A program made the position numbers and the translations under genes. This document shows positions 1 to 8,676 of a DNA stretch of 64,000 nt, one piece after another. This DNA comes from Pseudomonas luteola NBRC 103146. Its GTDB lineage: Bacteria > Pseudomonadota > Gammaproteobacteria > Pseudomonadales > Pseudomonadaceae. The number at the start of each line of letters is the position of its first letter. Position 1 is the stretch's first letter. The notes under the pieces are model-generated. The model made no database searches. It was not told the origin of the DNA and was given only the letters and a program-made list of their open reading frames with translations. Location of the stretch: NCBI RefSeq assembly GCF_002091675.1, contig NZ_BDAE01000012.1, positions 86,317-150,316 of the forward strand, in the 5' to 3' direction.

Positions 1-353
1 ACACGGTTGCTCCGTAGGTTGTCATGCATCCATTTCCCTTGGTAAACCAACAGGGACGGCGACGATCGGGCCAGCTTACGCACAGCTGGCCAGCGAACGC
101 TGCTCCAGGTAACCACATACTGCAGACCAATAAGCAGCGCGAACGCAGTCAACCCTTCTGCCAGCGCCACGCTGGACGACAACAGCACCGTAGCCAGGGT
201 TGAGCCCAATGCTACCGTCACGACAAAATCAAAGGCATTGAGCTGGGCCAATGTCCGTTTGCCCGAGATACGCAAAAGCGCAATCAAACAGACATAGGCC
301 GCCGTTCCGACTACGATGACCCGGATCAACCCACTCCAACTATCGAAAAACAT
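1..353 (-). CDS. DUF421 (YetF-like) membrane protein, 3' end outside window
   Basis: The gene runs off the left edge, so only the first 117 codons are visible. Translation of the minus strand from the ATG at 353 gives a hydrophobic N-terminus with about three membrane segments and the family signature around residues 28-50 (RISGKRTLAQLNAFDFVVTV). This is typical of DUF421/YetF proteins, whose function is not established; they usually have a cytoplasmic C-terminal domain, which is missing here. A G-rich ribosome-binding site (AGGGGGCG) precedes the ATG. The gene points away from the pha operon and does not overlap it. Family assignment is firm; the biological role is unknown. Confidence 0.85.
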   Translation of the reverse strand, partial: MFFDSWSGLIRVIVVGTAAYVCLIALLRISGKRTLAQLNAFDFVVTVALGSTLATVLLSSSVALAEGLTAFALLIGLQYVVTWSSVRWPAVRKLARSSPSLLVYQGKWMHDNLRSNR

Positions 354-655
354 AACGCCCCCTGTCTGGTGCATTGGCCGGTGTATGAGGTATTCAAAAC
401 CTACAGATGTGAGGGGCAACGGGCCGGAGTCGTTCACTAAACCATCGACGATATACGGTCCAGCCCTGCGACGTTCTGGCTCTTCGTGACAACGGTAGGT
501 TTATAGCGCGACGGGCAAAGCATGAGCGCGGCGGCCAGCTGCGGAGTCATGACCCGCTCTGCTGCGCTTCCCACGCCTTGCAAGGCTATCGGTAGAATTC
601 AACGGAAGACAGGCGCACGTTCAATCGGTCTGCAGACGCCGCACCTTACATAGGC
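354..655. other. Intergenic region between DUF421 gene and phaG
   Basis: About 300 bases without a supportable gene. It must hold the promoter of the DUF421 gene and the 3' end of the pha transcript. I see no clear hairpin-plus-T-run terminator or other named element. Confidence 0.5.
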
Positions 656-988
656 TCAAGGCTGCCAGGGTTCGCCTTTGGTCTTTTCGGTGCGTTTCAA
701 TCGCTGTTGCATTGCGCTTTTACACAGGATTTGAGCGCTGACGGGCGCGGTAATGAACAAAAACAGGGGAATCAGCAATTCATGCAGGCTCAGGCCATCG
801 TGCTGGGTCGTGAAATACAGCATGGATGCAATGACGGTACTGCCTACGCCCAACGTGGTGGCCTTGGTTGGGCCATGCAGCCGGGTAAAGAAATCAGGTA
901 GCCGTAACAGCCCGATCGAGCCAATCAACGTAAACACGCTACCCACCAGGAGTAGTACACAAACGATACCTTCAAGCCATGGGTTCAT
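656..988 (-). CDS. phaG: Na+(K+)/H+ antiporter subunit G
   Basis: A 110-residue membrane protein with three hydrophobic segments, the normal size and layout for MrpG/PhaG/MnhG. It contains the conserved stretch around residues 29-50 (RLPDFFTRLHGPTKATTLGVG) that marks the family. It is the last gene of a six-gene operon and follows phaF by 8 bases. In Mrp antiporters the G subunit is one of the small integral-membrane subunits needed to assemble the complex in the inner membrane. The symbol follows the pha naming for group-2 (fused AB) operons; mnhG or mrpG are equivalent. Confidence 0.9.
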   Translation of the reverse strand: MNPWLEGIVCVLLLVGSVFTLIGSIGLLRLPDFFTRLHGPTKATTLGVGSTVIASMLYFTTQHDGLSLHELLIPLFLFITAPVSAQILCKSAMQQRLKRTEKTKGEPWQP

Positions 989-996
989 ATGTCTCC

Positions 997-1266
997 TTAC
1001 TCAATGATGTCGCCACGGGTAATAAATTTGGCCAGTACAACCGTGCTGATAAACCCCATCAAGGCAATGATCAGCGCCGCTTCGAAAAACAGGTTTGAGT
1101 CCAGCCACAGACCAAACAGTACAATCAATGCGATCGCGTTGATGTTAAGGGTGTCCAGCGCCAGGATACGATCGGACTGATGTGGCCCTCGTACCAGCCG
1201 GATAAACGCCAGCAGCACGGCAATCGTACATAGAGCCAGGCAAATGGGAATCACAATGGTCAGCAT
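997..1266 (-). CDS. phaF: Na+(K+)/H+ antiporter subunit F
   Basis: An 89-residue integral membrane protein with three predicted segments, typical of MrpF/PhaF. The central motif LVRGPHQSDRILALDTL (about residues 24-40) is diagnostic. The start codon lies inside the end of phaE (7-base overlap), which suggests translational coupling. It is part of the hetero-oligomeric Mrp complex that exchanges monovalent cations for protons and supports pH and salt homeostasis. Confidence 0.92.
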   Translation of the reverse strand: MLTIVIPICLALCTIAVLLAFIRLVRGPHQSDRILALDTLNINAIALIVLFGLWLDSNLFFEAALIIALMGFISTVVLAKFITRGDIIE

Positions 1267-1748
1267 GGAAATATCTCCATCAGCGGCTGCTCGTAACGCG
1301 TCTTGATACTTCTAATCAGCTGCGCGGGATCTTCTTCGTTGAGTGCATGAACCAGAATGAGGGAATGATCTTCATTGAGTTCAGCCGATACGGTTCCAGG
1401 CGTCAGCGAGATGATACTCATGAGCAGGGTAAGGCCAAGGTCATCCCGAATATCCACAGGTACCTCGACAAAGATGGGATTGAGCCGCCGTGTCGGCCCC
1501 AAGACCAGTACAGCTACCTGAATGTTAGCGACGAGTGCGTCCCTGGTAACTCTAAGAAGCAACTTAACTGTCAGCCAGCCGTGTTGGGGCCGCGCGTTCT
1601 CGAACCACATTCGAGTACATAACCGTGGAATAGCCCAGCCCAGGAAAAGGCCCATAATCCAGCTTCCCAGACTGATACTGTTGACCAATAGCAACCAGAG
1701 CACTACCAGAACTGCGCTTAACCATGGATGCGGAAACAATCGGTTCAT
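1260..1748 (-). CDS. phaE: Na+(K+)/H+ antiporter subunit E
   Basis: A 162-residue protein with N-terminal hydrophobic segments and a soluble C-terminal portion, as in MrpE/PhaE. The region around residues 100-130 (DDLGLTLLMSIISLTPGTVSAEL) is the family hallmark. It overlaps phaD by 4 bases (ATGA) and phaF by 7 bases, so the operon is tightly coupled. In Mrp complexes the E subunit is needed for assembly and activity. Confidence 0.9.
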   Translation of the reverse strand: MNRLFPHPWLSAVLVVLWLLLVNSISLGSWIMGLFLGWAIPRLCTRMWFENARPQHGWLTVKLLLRVTRDALVANIQVAVLVLGPTRRLNPIFVEVPVDIRDDLGLTLLMSIISLTPGTVSAELNEDHSLILVHALNEEDPAQLIRSIKTRYEQPLMEIFPC

Positions 1749-3247
1749 CGGCTACCCTCCTGTAATACAGCACTGGCGTAAGCCGCTGGAGACATGATTT
1801 GTTGCGCAGCCTGGTCAAGGTAAAGCGTCAGCGGTTTTGCGACGACTACCAGCACGACACTGGCGGACATCAGCGTTATCACGGCTAACAGGCGCCAGCC
1901 ATTTGCCCTCTCCTGCCCGGCGATGCCCTCACCGCCTCGCCAGAACACCGTACTGCCCGCCCGGCTTAATGCAATGACGAGGCCGAGACTGGAGATCAGC
2001 AATACCGGCCAGAGCCAGCGCGCCTCCGAAAGTGGTGCAGACTTCAGGATCAGCAGTTTTCCAAAAAATCCTGAAAACGGCGGCAGGCCCGCCATGGACA
2101 CCGCCCCGATGAAAAACAGGCTGCCCAGAAGCACGGGCTGTCGCAGGGCAGGCCCTTTCTCCAGTCGGGCCCCGGTTTCCCCTCGCTGCCTGGCGACCAT
2201 ATCACTGAGCAGGAAGAGCCCTCCGGTAATCCATGTGGTATGAATCAAGTAGAACAGACAAGCCGAGATCGATTCCACACGTCCAAGCGACATACCAGCC
2301 AACAGCAGCCCCACCGATACCAGCACCAAATAAGCCACCAGTTCCTGAAGTTGGCGCGCCGCCAGGGCACCAATGGACCCCAGGGCAAGGGTCAGCAAGG
2401 CCAGAGGCCACAGCAAGGGTTGCGCCAGATGGGATAATGCTCCGGCGTCAGGGCCGAACAGCAGCGCATAGATACGCAAAATTGAATATACACCGACCTT
2501 TGTCATCACGGCGAACAATGCAGCGACCGGAGCCGTTGCCCCTGCGTAGGCACGTGGTAGCCAGAAGTACAGAGGTAGCAGGGCCGCCTTGAGTGCAAAG
2601 ACTAACAGTAGCAGGAGCCCGGCGGCTGCAATCAGCGGGGCATCGCCCGGCCCTACCTGTGCGATGCGTTCAGACAGATGTGCCATGTTCAGGGTGCCTA
2701 GCAGCCCATACAGCACGCCTACGGCCACCAGAAACAACGACGAGCCCAGGAGATTAAGCAGTATGTAGTGCAGGCCCGCACTTGTGCGCTCCTTGCCACC
2801 GCCGTGCAACAGCAGCGCGTAGGAGGCGATCAGCAGGATTTCGAAGAAGACATACAGATTGAACAGGTCGCCGGTAAGAAAGGCGCCATTCAGGCCGGCT
2901 ACCTGAAACTGGAATAACGCATGAAAATTAGGGCCGCGAGCATCGTCGCCCTGGCAGGCATAGAGTATGGCACCACTCGCCAGAACCGATGTAATCAGCA
3001 CCATAATCGCACTCAGCCGATCCAGCACCAGCAGAATGCCAAAGGGAGCCGGCCAGTTACCGAGGGTGTAGGTTACGATTTCATCGCGGGCAGCAACAGT
3101 GATCAGCCACGCTGACAGCGGGATCAGCAGGAAGGTAGCCAACGCTGAAAAGTACCGTTTGTTTTGCGATGTCATACTATTGAACAGTAACAGGGCCGCC
3201 CCGCTGAAAAGCGGCAGTAGAATCGGCAGGATGATCACATGACTCAT
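1745..3247 (-). CDS. phaD: Na+(K+)/H+ antiporter subunit D
   Basis: A 500-residue polytopic membrane protein of the proton-translocating NADH-quinone oxidoreductase subunit type (NuoN/NuoM-like), the usual form of MrpD/PhaD. I place the start at the ATG at 3247 (MSHVIILPILLP) because it overlaps the phaC stop as ATGA; an upstream in-frame start would add 13 charged residues inside phaC. Conserved polar residues in the middle helices (EILLIASYALLL; KAALLPLYFWLPRAYAGA) match the proton-channel core. With PhaA it forms the ion-translocating part of the complex. Confidence 0.93.
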   Translation of the reverse strand: MSHVIILPILLPLFSGAALLLFNSMTSQNKRYFSALATFLLIPLSAWLITVAARDEIVTYTLGNWPAPFGILLVLDRLSAIMVLITSVLASGAILYACQGDDARGPNFHALFQFQVAGLNGAFLTGDLFNLYVFFEILLIASYALLLHGGGKERTSAGLHYILLNLLGSSLFLVAVGVLYGLLGTLNMAHLSERIAQVGPGDAPLIAAAGLLLLLVFALKAALLPLYFWLPRAYAGATAPVAALFAVMTKVGVYSILRIYALLFGPDAGALSHLAQPLLWPLALLTLALGSIGALAARQLQELVAYLVLVSVGLLLAGMSLGRVESISACLFYLIHTTWITGGLFLLSDMVARQRGETGARLEKGPALRQPVLLGSLFFIGAVSMAGLPPFSGFFGKLLILKSAPLSEARWLWPVLLISSLGLVIALSRAGSTVFWRGGEGIAGQERANGWRLLAVITLMSASVVLVVVAKPLTLYLDQAAQQIMSPAAYASAVLQEGSR

Positions 3248-3567
3248 TGTTCCTCTCCGTCCACGTGATCGTTTCCAAGTTCGCAAACCGCACGGATGGA
3301 CAGCACCAGTACGAATGCTGTCATCGCAAAGCTGATGACGATGGCAGTCAGCACCAGCGCCTGGGGCAAGGGGTCAGCATAGGTCTGGCTTTGACCAATG
3401 ATGGGAGCAGCACCGGTCGACAAGCGCCCCATGGCAAAAAGAAAAAGATTCACAGAATAAGTGATCAGGGTCATTCCCAGTACGACCGGGAACGTACGTC
3501 CACGTAGCATCAGATAAACACCGCTCGCTGTCAGCACACCCAAGGTGATGGCAAATAACAGTTCCAT
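3244..3567 (-). CDS. phaC: Na+(K+)/H+ antiporter subunit C
   Basis: A 107-residue, three-helix membrane protein homologous to NuoK, the usual MrpC/PhaC. The segment LPQALVLTAIVISFAMTAF (about residues 68-86) is the conserved NuoK-like helix. Its start overlaps the phaAB stop and its stop overlaps the phaD start (ATGA junctions at both ends), showing tight translational coupling. The length is normal. Here phaC means the antiporter subunit, not the PHA synthase of the same name. Confidence 0.92.
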   Translation of the reverse strand: MELLFAITLGVLTASGVYLMLRGRTFPVVLGMTLITYSVNLFLFAMGRLSTGAAPIIGQSQTYADPLPQALVLTAIVISFAMTAFVLVLSIRAVCELGNDHVDGEEQ

Positions 3568-6365
3568 CAGGACACGCCCTCCTCTTGCGGTCGGCCGCTT
3601 GAGGCCAAATGCGCCAGTGTCAGCAACGAGGAGCCTACAACGGTTAGGTAGACGCCCAGATCAAACAGCGTCGCGCTGGCCAGTTCGACGTCACCGATCA
3701 CTGGAATATGCAGGTGCGTGAACCCAGAGGTCAGGAAGGGCTTGCCAAACAGCCATGCGACCAGCCCTGTCGCCCCGGCCAGCAAAATGCCGCTGCCTGC
3801 CAGGCGGCGATAATCGAGAGGCAAGCGTGCAGTCGTCCAACGAAGCCCACTGGCAATGTACTGCAGGATCAATGCTGCCGTTGTGATCAGGCCCGCTATA
3901 AAGCCGCCACCGGGCAGTTGATGGCCACGCAGAAACATGAAGACGGAAACCAGCAGGGCCAGCGGTAGTAGGAGCTTGGCCATAACCTTGAGCATCAGAG
4001 GGTGCCGATCACGTATCCAAGGGTACCCACCCAGCCCCCGCTCGGGAAGTTTGGGGTTTAGCCCGTCCAGCATGGCGTAGACGGCGATACCGGTAATGGC
4101 CAGTACGCTGATTTCGCCCAGCGTATCGAACCCCCGAAAGTCCACCAGAATCACATTGACGACGTTGCTGCCGCCGCCTTCCGGTACGCTCCGGTCCAGG
4201 AAGAACTGCGCAATGCTCTCGTAGGGCCGCGTCAGTACCGCATAGGCCAGCAAAGAAACCAATCCCCCGCATCCCACCGCCAGTAGGCCGTCCCGTCCTC
4301 TTCGCAGTGCGGAGGATTCACGCGGTGTATGCCAGGGCAGGAAGAACAGTGCCAGTACCAGCAGGACCGTGGTGACAACCTCAACCGACAACTGAGTCAA
4401 TGCTAGATCAGGCGCCGAGAACCGGGCAAACAGCAGAGACACCATCAACCCGGCTACACTGCTAAAGACGACGGCTTGCAACCGCCGACGGTGGAACAAG
4501 ACGACTGAAATCGAGGCGGCCATAAGAATCACCAGCCCTGCCGAGGTAACCGGGTCGAGTGGAGTCATGGCCATCGGCCCCGTCACTACCTCGAGATCCC
4601 ACAAGGCACTCCCGGTTACGAGCAGTACGCCTATCAGCATAAGCGTTATGTATCGTTGTAGCGAGCCGTTCTCTACACGTTCGGTAAACAGGACGGTCAG
4701 CCGGACCAGACACTGGATTGCGCCCTCGAACACATCCCGCGCTTCGGCATCAGGAAGTTGGTTATACAGGCGAAACAGGGGACGCCGCACTCCAAAGTAC
4801 AGCAGTACGCCACCGCCCAGCGCAATGAGGCTCATGACAAGAGGCAGATTGAACCCATGCCAGAGGGCCAGACTGTATTCGGGTAACGGTCCGCCTAATG
4901 AAACCCGTGCCGCCAGCGCAAGTAGATCGCCTACGGTCTGCTCAGGCATCAGACCTACCAGGACACACAGCAAGACGAGGATATTGACCGGCGCGCGCAT
5001 CCAGAACGGCGGTTCATGGGGTGGAAAGTGAGGCATTGCCGAGGGATCAGGCGTCTTGTCCAGAAACGCCTGATGAATGAAGCGTACGGAATATGCCATG
5101 GTGAGCAGATTGGCAATGGTGGAGACGACGGGAATGACCCAGTTGAACGGGCCCAGCAACCCTTGCTCCAGGGTCTCACTCAAAAACATTTCCTTGCTCA
5201 GGAAACCGTTGAGTAACGGCACTCCTGCCATCGACAACGACGCGACGATCGCAAGCAGTGCCGTATGCGGCATGTAACGGTAGAGCCCTCCCAGCCGACG
5301 CAGGTCACGCGTACCGGTCTCATGATCGATGATCCCGGCCGCCATGAACAGTGAGGCCTTGAACGTCGCATGGTTGATGGTGTGGAAGATGGCAGCTACC
5401 GAACTCATGTCGGTATCCAGCCCGAACAGCAAAGTGATAAGACCGAGATGGCTGATGGTAGAATAGGCCAATAGCCCTTTAAGGTCTTGCTGAAAGAAGG
5501 CCATGGCTGACCCGAGCACCAGGGTAACCAACCCGGTAAGGCTGACGATATAGAACCATTCATCTGTACCTGAAATAGCCGGATACAGGCGTGCCATGAG
5601 ATAAATGCCAGCCTTAACCATGGTGGCTGAGTGCAGATAGGCTGAAACAGGCGTGGGCGCTGCCATCGCGTGAGGAAGCCAGAAGTGGAACGGAAACTGG
5701 GCAGACTTGGTAAAGGCACCTAGCAGAATCAGCACCAGCATCAGCGGATAGAGAGGATGTTCGACGATACGTGAGCCGGAAACCAGGATGTGGCTCAGCT
5801 CGAAGCTGCCTGCAATGTGCCCCAGCAACAGTATGCCTGCCAACAGGGCAAGCCCCCCGCCTGAAGTAATCGTCAGGGCCATTCGCGCCCCGCGCCGCGA
5901 GTCGGAGCGATGGGACCAGAAACCGATTAGCAGAAACGAGGAAAGACTGGTGATTTCCCAGAAGACGAGCATCAGCAGCACGTTTTCGGAAAGAACGACC
6001 CCCAGCATGGCTGCCATGAATAACAGCAGGTAGCTGTAGAATCGTCCAATGGCCTCCTCAGACGATAGGTAGTATCGCGCGTAGAGAATGACCAGAAGGC
6101 CGATCCCCAGAATCAGCAAGGCAAAAAGAAAACTCAGCCCGTCCAGACGAAGGCTCAGGTTGAAGCCCAGGTTTTCCAGCCATGTGTACGAAACAGTGAT
6201 GGCGGCTCCCTCTGCCAACCTGGAGCGCAAATTCAACAGGATGAAGAAGGCAATCGCCGCGGGTATCGAGGCCGCAATGGCAGGCAGGCGTCGACCGCCC
6301 CGATCAAACACTACAGGTAACAGGCTGCCAAGCAGCGGCAGTACGACAATCAGCACCAGCATCAT
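3567..6365 (-). CDS. phaAB: Fused antiporter subunit A/B, first gene of the pha operon
   Basis: A 932-residue polytopic membrane protein. Residues about 1-770 match MrpA (NuoL-like core, with conserved segments such as LVFWEITSLSSFLLIGFW near 133 and KSAQFPFHFWLPHAMAAPTPVSA near 220). The last about 130 residues match MrpB (FLRGHQLPGGGFIAGL). A fused AB gene followed by C, D, E, F and G defines the six-gene group-2 Mrp/Pha arrangement. The start is MM at 6365/6362. The product is the largest subunit and carries ion translocation with PhaD. No dedicated regulator sits next to the operon. Confidence 0.95.
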   Translation of the reverse strand: MMLVLIVVLPLLGSLLPVVFDRGGRRLPAIAASIPAAIAFFILLNLRSRLAEGAAITVSYTWLENLGFNLSLRLDGLSFLFALLILGIGLLVILYARYYLSSEEAIGRFYSYLLLFMAAMLGVVLSENVLLMLVFWEITSLSSFLLIGFWSHRSDSRRGARMALTITSGGGLALLAGILLLGHIAGSFELSHILVSGSRIVEHPLYPLMLVLILLGAFTKSAQFPFHFWLPHAMAAPTPVSAYLHSATMVKAGIYLMARLYPAISGTDEWFYIVSLTGLVTLVLGSAMAFFQQDLKGLLAYSTISHLGLITLLFGLDTDMSSVAAIFHTINHATFKASLFMAAGIIDHETGTRDLRRLGGLYRYMPHTALLAIVASLSMAGVPLLNGFLSKEMFLSETLEQGLLGPFNWVIPVVSTIANLLTMAYSVRFIHQAFLDKTPDPSAMPHFPPHEPPFWMRAPVNILVLLCVLVGLMPEQTVGDLLALAARVSLGGPLPEYSLALWHGFNLPLVMSLIALGGGVLLYFGVRRPLFRLYNQLPDAEARDVFEGAIQCLVRLTVLFTERVENGSLQRYITLMLIGVLLVTGSALWDLEVVTGPMAMTPLDPVTSAGLVILMAASISVVLFHRRRLQAVVFSSVAGLMVSLLFARFSAPDLALTQLSVEVVTTVLLVLALFFLPWHTPRESSALRRGRDGLLAVGCGGLVSLLAYAVLTRPYESIAQFFLDRSVPEGGGSNVVNVILVDFRGFDTLGEISVLAITGIAVYAMLDGLNPKLPERGLGGYPWIRDRHPLMLKVMAKLLLPLALLVSVFMFLRGHQLPGGGFIAGLITTAALILQYIASGLRWTTARLPLDYRRLAGSGILLAGATGLVAWLFGKPFLTSGFTHLHIPVIGDVELASATLFDLGVYLTVVGSSLLTLAHLASSGRPQEEGVS

Positions 6366-6776
6366 ACGGCGCGCCTGCTCATCACAATGTAAACAATCAT
6401 GGAATGCCTTCCGACTCCCCTATTCCAGATACAGGCTCGACTCCAACGAGCTCATTAGGGGGTGGGACAAGCGACCGTCGCGTTAGTGCGCTGCATAATG
6501 GCATTCAGACAGGCACATGATTGATGACAAGACGTTAACAATAGCCATCAGGCGATTGATACCCTTATCCGCTCCCGGGGGATCGTTCGTTACGATGGAG
6601 CTGTGTGCCTGCATCAACATCGTCCAGGCTCCAGCGAAAGCACTCTATGCTTAATCACGCCTGCGCCGAAAACGCATGCAATGATCAATCAGTGGCTAAG
6701 AGAAGAAGGCGTTCGGGCTTGAGCTGTTGAAGACCCAATGTGTTTGAGCCTGCCGGTAACTGCCTCATAAGCCCTT
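6366..6776. other. Intergenic region upstream of phaAB
   Basis: About 400 bases without a gene, between the divergent phaAB start and the small-RNA control region. The pha promoter should lie here. I see no recognisable operator or structured RNA before the palindrome at 6777. Confidence 0.5.
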
Positions 6777-6794
6777 CGTAACAATCCTGTTACG
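6777..6794. promoter_or_regulatory. Palindromic CbrB-like activator site
   Basis: The 18-base sequence CGTAACAATCCTGTTACG is a perfect inverted repeat (arms CGTAACA/TGTTACG, spacer ATCC). A further GTAACG half-site lies at 6821-6826. It is centred about 115 bases upstream of the -24/-12 promoter at 6901, the usual place for an enhancer-binding protein. TGTTAC/GTAACA half-sites are described for CbrB at crcZ-type promoters, so CbrB is the likely ligand. That assignment is inference from motif and position. Confidence 0.6.
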
Positions 6795-6900
6795 CCATGG
6801 TGACAGTGCTGGGTCAATGCGTAACGAAATCAGGAACAGCATCGGAACACCAAAACAGGCCAAACCTTCAAGTCACTGATTAATAAAGATTTTTTAAAGT

Positions 6901-6915
6901 TGGCACGGCACCTGC
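6901..6915 (+). promoter_or_regulatory. Sigma54 (-24/-12) promoter of the Crc-decoy RNA
   Basis: TGGCACGGCACCTGC matches the sigma54 consensus TGGCAC-N5-TTGC with one mismatch in the -12 element. The invariant GG and GC are 10 bases apart (6902-6903 and 6914-6915). Transcription would begin near 6926-6928. This promoter type followed at once by an A/C-rich RNA is the organisation of crcZ, crcY and crcX in Pseudomonas. Confidence 0.8.
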
Positions 6916-6926
6916 TTTATTCCTGG

Positions 6927-7150
6927 TATAACAAGAACAACAAATAAAACAGATCACTTCAAAACAACAAAAACAAGATTGAAAGTGGCGAAGCGAACTG
7001 ATCATTTTAGAACTTGTGAAGTGTCTAAAGTAATCCGTTCACTTAAAGACAACATAATGCATCCGAAGCATCCAGGGGTTGCTTAGGGCCATACAAGAAA
7101 AACAAAAGGCATCGTGCAGCATGGTTGAGAGGGAGCTTAGGCTCCCTTTG
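6927..7150 (+). ncRNA. Crc/Hfq-sequestering small RNA (CrcZ/CrcY/CrcX type)
   Basis: A transcript of about 220 nt is delimited by the sigma54 promoter upstream and a GGGAGC-type hairpin plus T-run downstream. It has no good ORF. It contains clusters of A-rich CA motifs (AANAANAA) near 6930-6950, 6961-6977 and 7094-7108, the sites by which CrcZ-family RNAs bind Hfq/Crc and relieve catabolite repression. CrcZ itself lies between cbrB and pcnB, so in this context CrcY or CrcX is more likely. It seems shorter than the roughly 370-410 nt known for CrcY and CrcZ. Class assignment is strong; the exact name is open. Confidence 0.8.
7130..7149 (+). terminator. Terminator of the Crc-decoy RNA
   Basis: AGGGAGC-TTAG-GCTCCCT forms a perfect 7-bp stem with a 4-base loop followed by TT. 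It ends the A-rich small RNA. Confidence 0.85.
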
Positions 7151-7234
7151 TGCTATTTGCAGTATCGTTCAGTCAATGAATAGTTCTGAGCACGTTGCCG
7201 GTTATCCAGCGCTAGGCAACCTGATGGAACGAAA

Positions 7235-7411
7235 TCAATCCAGGCGGGTATAGATGTAGAGTGCGGAAATTGTTAACGCAAAAAGCATCGTTACAACGCT
7301 GAGGGTGCCAGACAGTGTAAGCGCCGAAACCCTGCTTATCAGTCCCAGCCAGTCTGCTACTATCAATCCTGTGGCCATGCACACCAAAAGAGCAACTACT
7401 CGCGCCAGCAT
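7235..7411 (-). CDS. Small hydrophobic protein, 58 residues
   Basis: A 58-codon ORF on the minus strand starting at the ATG at 7411 (MLARVVALLV) and ending LYIYTRLD. It has two hydrophobic segments (about residues 4-25 and 30-55) and so is predicted to be a two-helix inner-membrane protein. An AGGTGATG sequence precedes the start. I do not recognise a family. It sits between the Crc-decoy RNA and another small membrane protein on the same strand. Coding potential is judged only from hydrophobic pattern and start context. Confidence 0.45.
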   Translation of the reverse strand: MLARVVALLVCMATGLIVADWLGLISRVSALTLSGTLSVVTMLFALTISALYIYTRLD

Positions 7412-7585
7412 CACATCACCTGCGTTTTGCTATTTGACCATTAAGGAGCATTGCGAGATGGCACGCAATGCTGGCATATAAGTGTCAAATTGCCTCCACA
7501 AGTTCACCAAGTCACAGACCGCTTGTCGACCTGATTGCAGTTAAGTGCACACACCTGTGACGGACTTCTCTTTTGTTGAACAGGC

Positions 7586-7777
7586 TTATCGCTGATGCCG
7601 TCCTCGACGCCATGATTCACCCCCCAGGATGACCAGATAAATCGCCCATGCACTCAGCAGGACGAATACGTCTCGAGAGGACCAGTGAAGGGGATTGAAA
7701 CCTTCTCGTACACCTTGAACCCCATAGAGAATCAACGCAACGACAACCGCGCTACGACAAAGCCGCGCAAACGTCAT
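7586..7777 (-). CDS. Small membrane protein, 63 residues
   Basis: A 63-residue protein with two hydrophobic stretches (residues about 8-22 and 38-53) and a basic C-terminal tail (SWRRGRHQR). AAGGAG stands 6 bases before the ATG at 7777, a good ribosome-binding site. Predicted to be an inner-membrane protein of unknown function. It lies 174 bases from the 58-residue membrane protein gene on the same strand, so the two may be related functionally. Confidence 0.6.
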   Translation of the reverse strand: MTFARLCRSAVVVALILYGVQGVREGFNPLHWSSRDVFVLLSAWAIYLVILGGESWRRGRHQR

Positions 7778-8068
7778 GACTGGCTCCTTAAAAATCTCTG
7801 AACACCATGACTATAAAGTTTTCATCAGACCCCATACAGTACACGAGCGTTGAAAGCAGTGGCTGGCCTGTCACCCAGTCCCAGCCAGAGCACGCTACCC
7901 ACACATTCAGGTAACCATTTTTAATTTAATGTCTGTCAATCCTTGCAGCGCCGTTTCGTCCTTACTTGGGAATCACTTGACGACCCACTGAAAAGGCGTA
8001 CGGCTTAGGGTAAGATGACTACGTAATGTAAAAGCAGATCTTGATAATGATCACGGAGGATAACCGCA

Positions 8069-8218
8069 ATGCTGTTTGCTCTGGGTACATTACTCTGCCT
8101 GAGCGGTGTAGGTTGCCTGGCATTCGACCCGCTGGACCCTATGCTTCAGCTTGAAGGATTAGCGTTGATAGGATTGGCGCTATTGATTGTTCGTGAGGGC
8201 ATACTCGAACTTAACTGA
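8069..8218 (+). CDS. Small membrane protein, 49 residues
   Basis: A 49-codon ORF, MLFALGTLLCLSGVGCLAFD to IVREGILELN, preceded by GGAGG 9 bases upstream. It has two hydrophobic segments separated by an acidic loop (DPLDPM). The good Shine-Dalgarno sequence and amphiphilic pattern support a real small gene, but I recognise no family. It converges on the minus-strand hypothetical that ends at 8236, leaving 17 bases between the two stops. Confidence 0.55.
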   Translation: MLFALGTLLCLSGVGCLAFDPLDPMLQLEGLALIGLALLIVREGILELN

Positions 8219-8235
8219 GGTATCGCCTGTAGTTC

Positions 8236-8676
8236 TCACGATACCTTGCCCGCCTCGCTCCGGCACATCTGATCCACCAGCTCCCGTGGATACTCGTTGA
8301 GTTCCAACTCATCACAAATGTAAGCCAATACGCTGAGACTATCCTGTTCCAGCAATCGGACCGCTGAGAGTTCACCACATCGATAGTCATAACAGGCCCA
8401 GCTGCCTGGGTGTTTCTGACAAAGCAGAAAAGCTCGCGAGACATTTATCTCCTGCGAAACCAGCAGAGCCTGCAGCGCGGCAGTATCAACCTCACCTGTG
8501 GATTCAGACGCTTCTGAGCCGGAACTGCGCACAACCATAATTGCGTCTTGCTCAAACCTGAAGACTTCGATGTCCGACTGAGCGGTGCGACTGTAGAGGG
8601 TCGGCTGGTCCGGATTCTCGGGCTTCAATGGCGCAGGCTGGATACTCGTGGGTGGGCTCATATAAGGGATAGGCAT
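8236..8676 (-). CDS. Hypothetical soluble protein, 146 residues
   Basis: A 146-residue acidic, soluble protein with no signal peptide or membrane segment. It has a proline-rich N-terminus and a C-terminal half that looks folded (ALQALLVSQEINVSRAFLLC, then LSVLAYICDELELNEYPREL), with four cysteines between residues 86 and 138. I do not recognise the family. The start could be M1 (8676) or M6 (8661); neither has a strong ribosome-binding site. Confidence 0.6.
   Translation of the reverse strand: MPIPYMSPPTSIQPAPLKPENPDQPTLYSRTAQSDIEVFRFEQDAIMVVRSSGSEASESTGEVDTAALQALLVSQEINVSRAFLLCQKHPGSWACYDYRCGELSAVRLLEQDSLSVLAYICDELELNEYPRELVDQMCRSEAGKVS

Noticed and set aside
3567..6365. phaAB as NADH-quinone oxidoreductase subunit L
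   Set aside because: The NuoL-like core continues into an MrpB domain and the neighbours are phaC-G, so it is the antiporter and not complex I.
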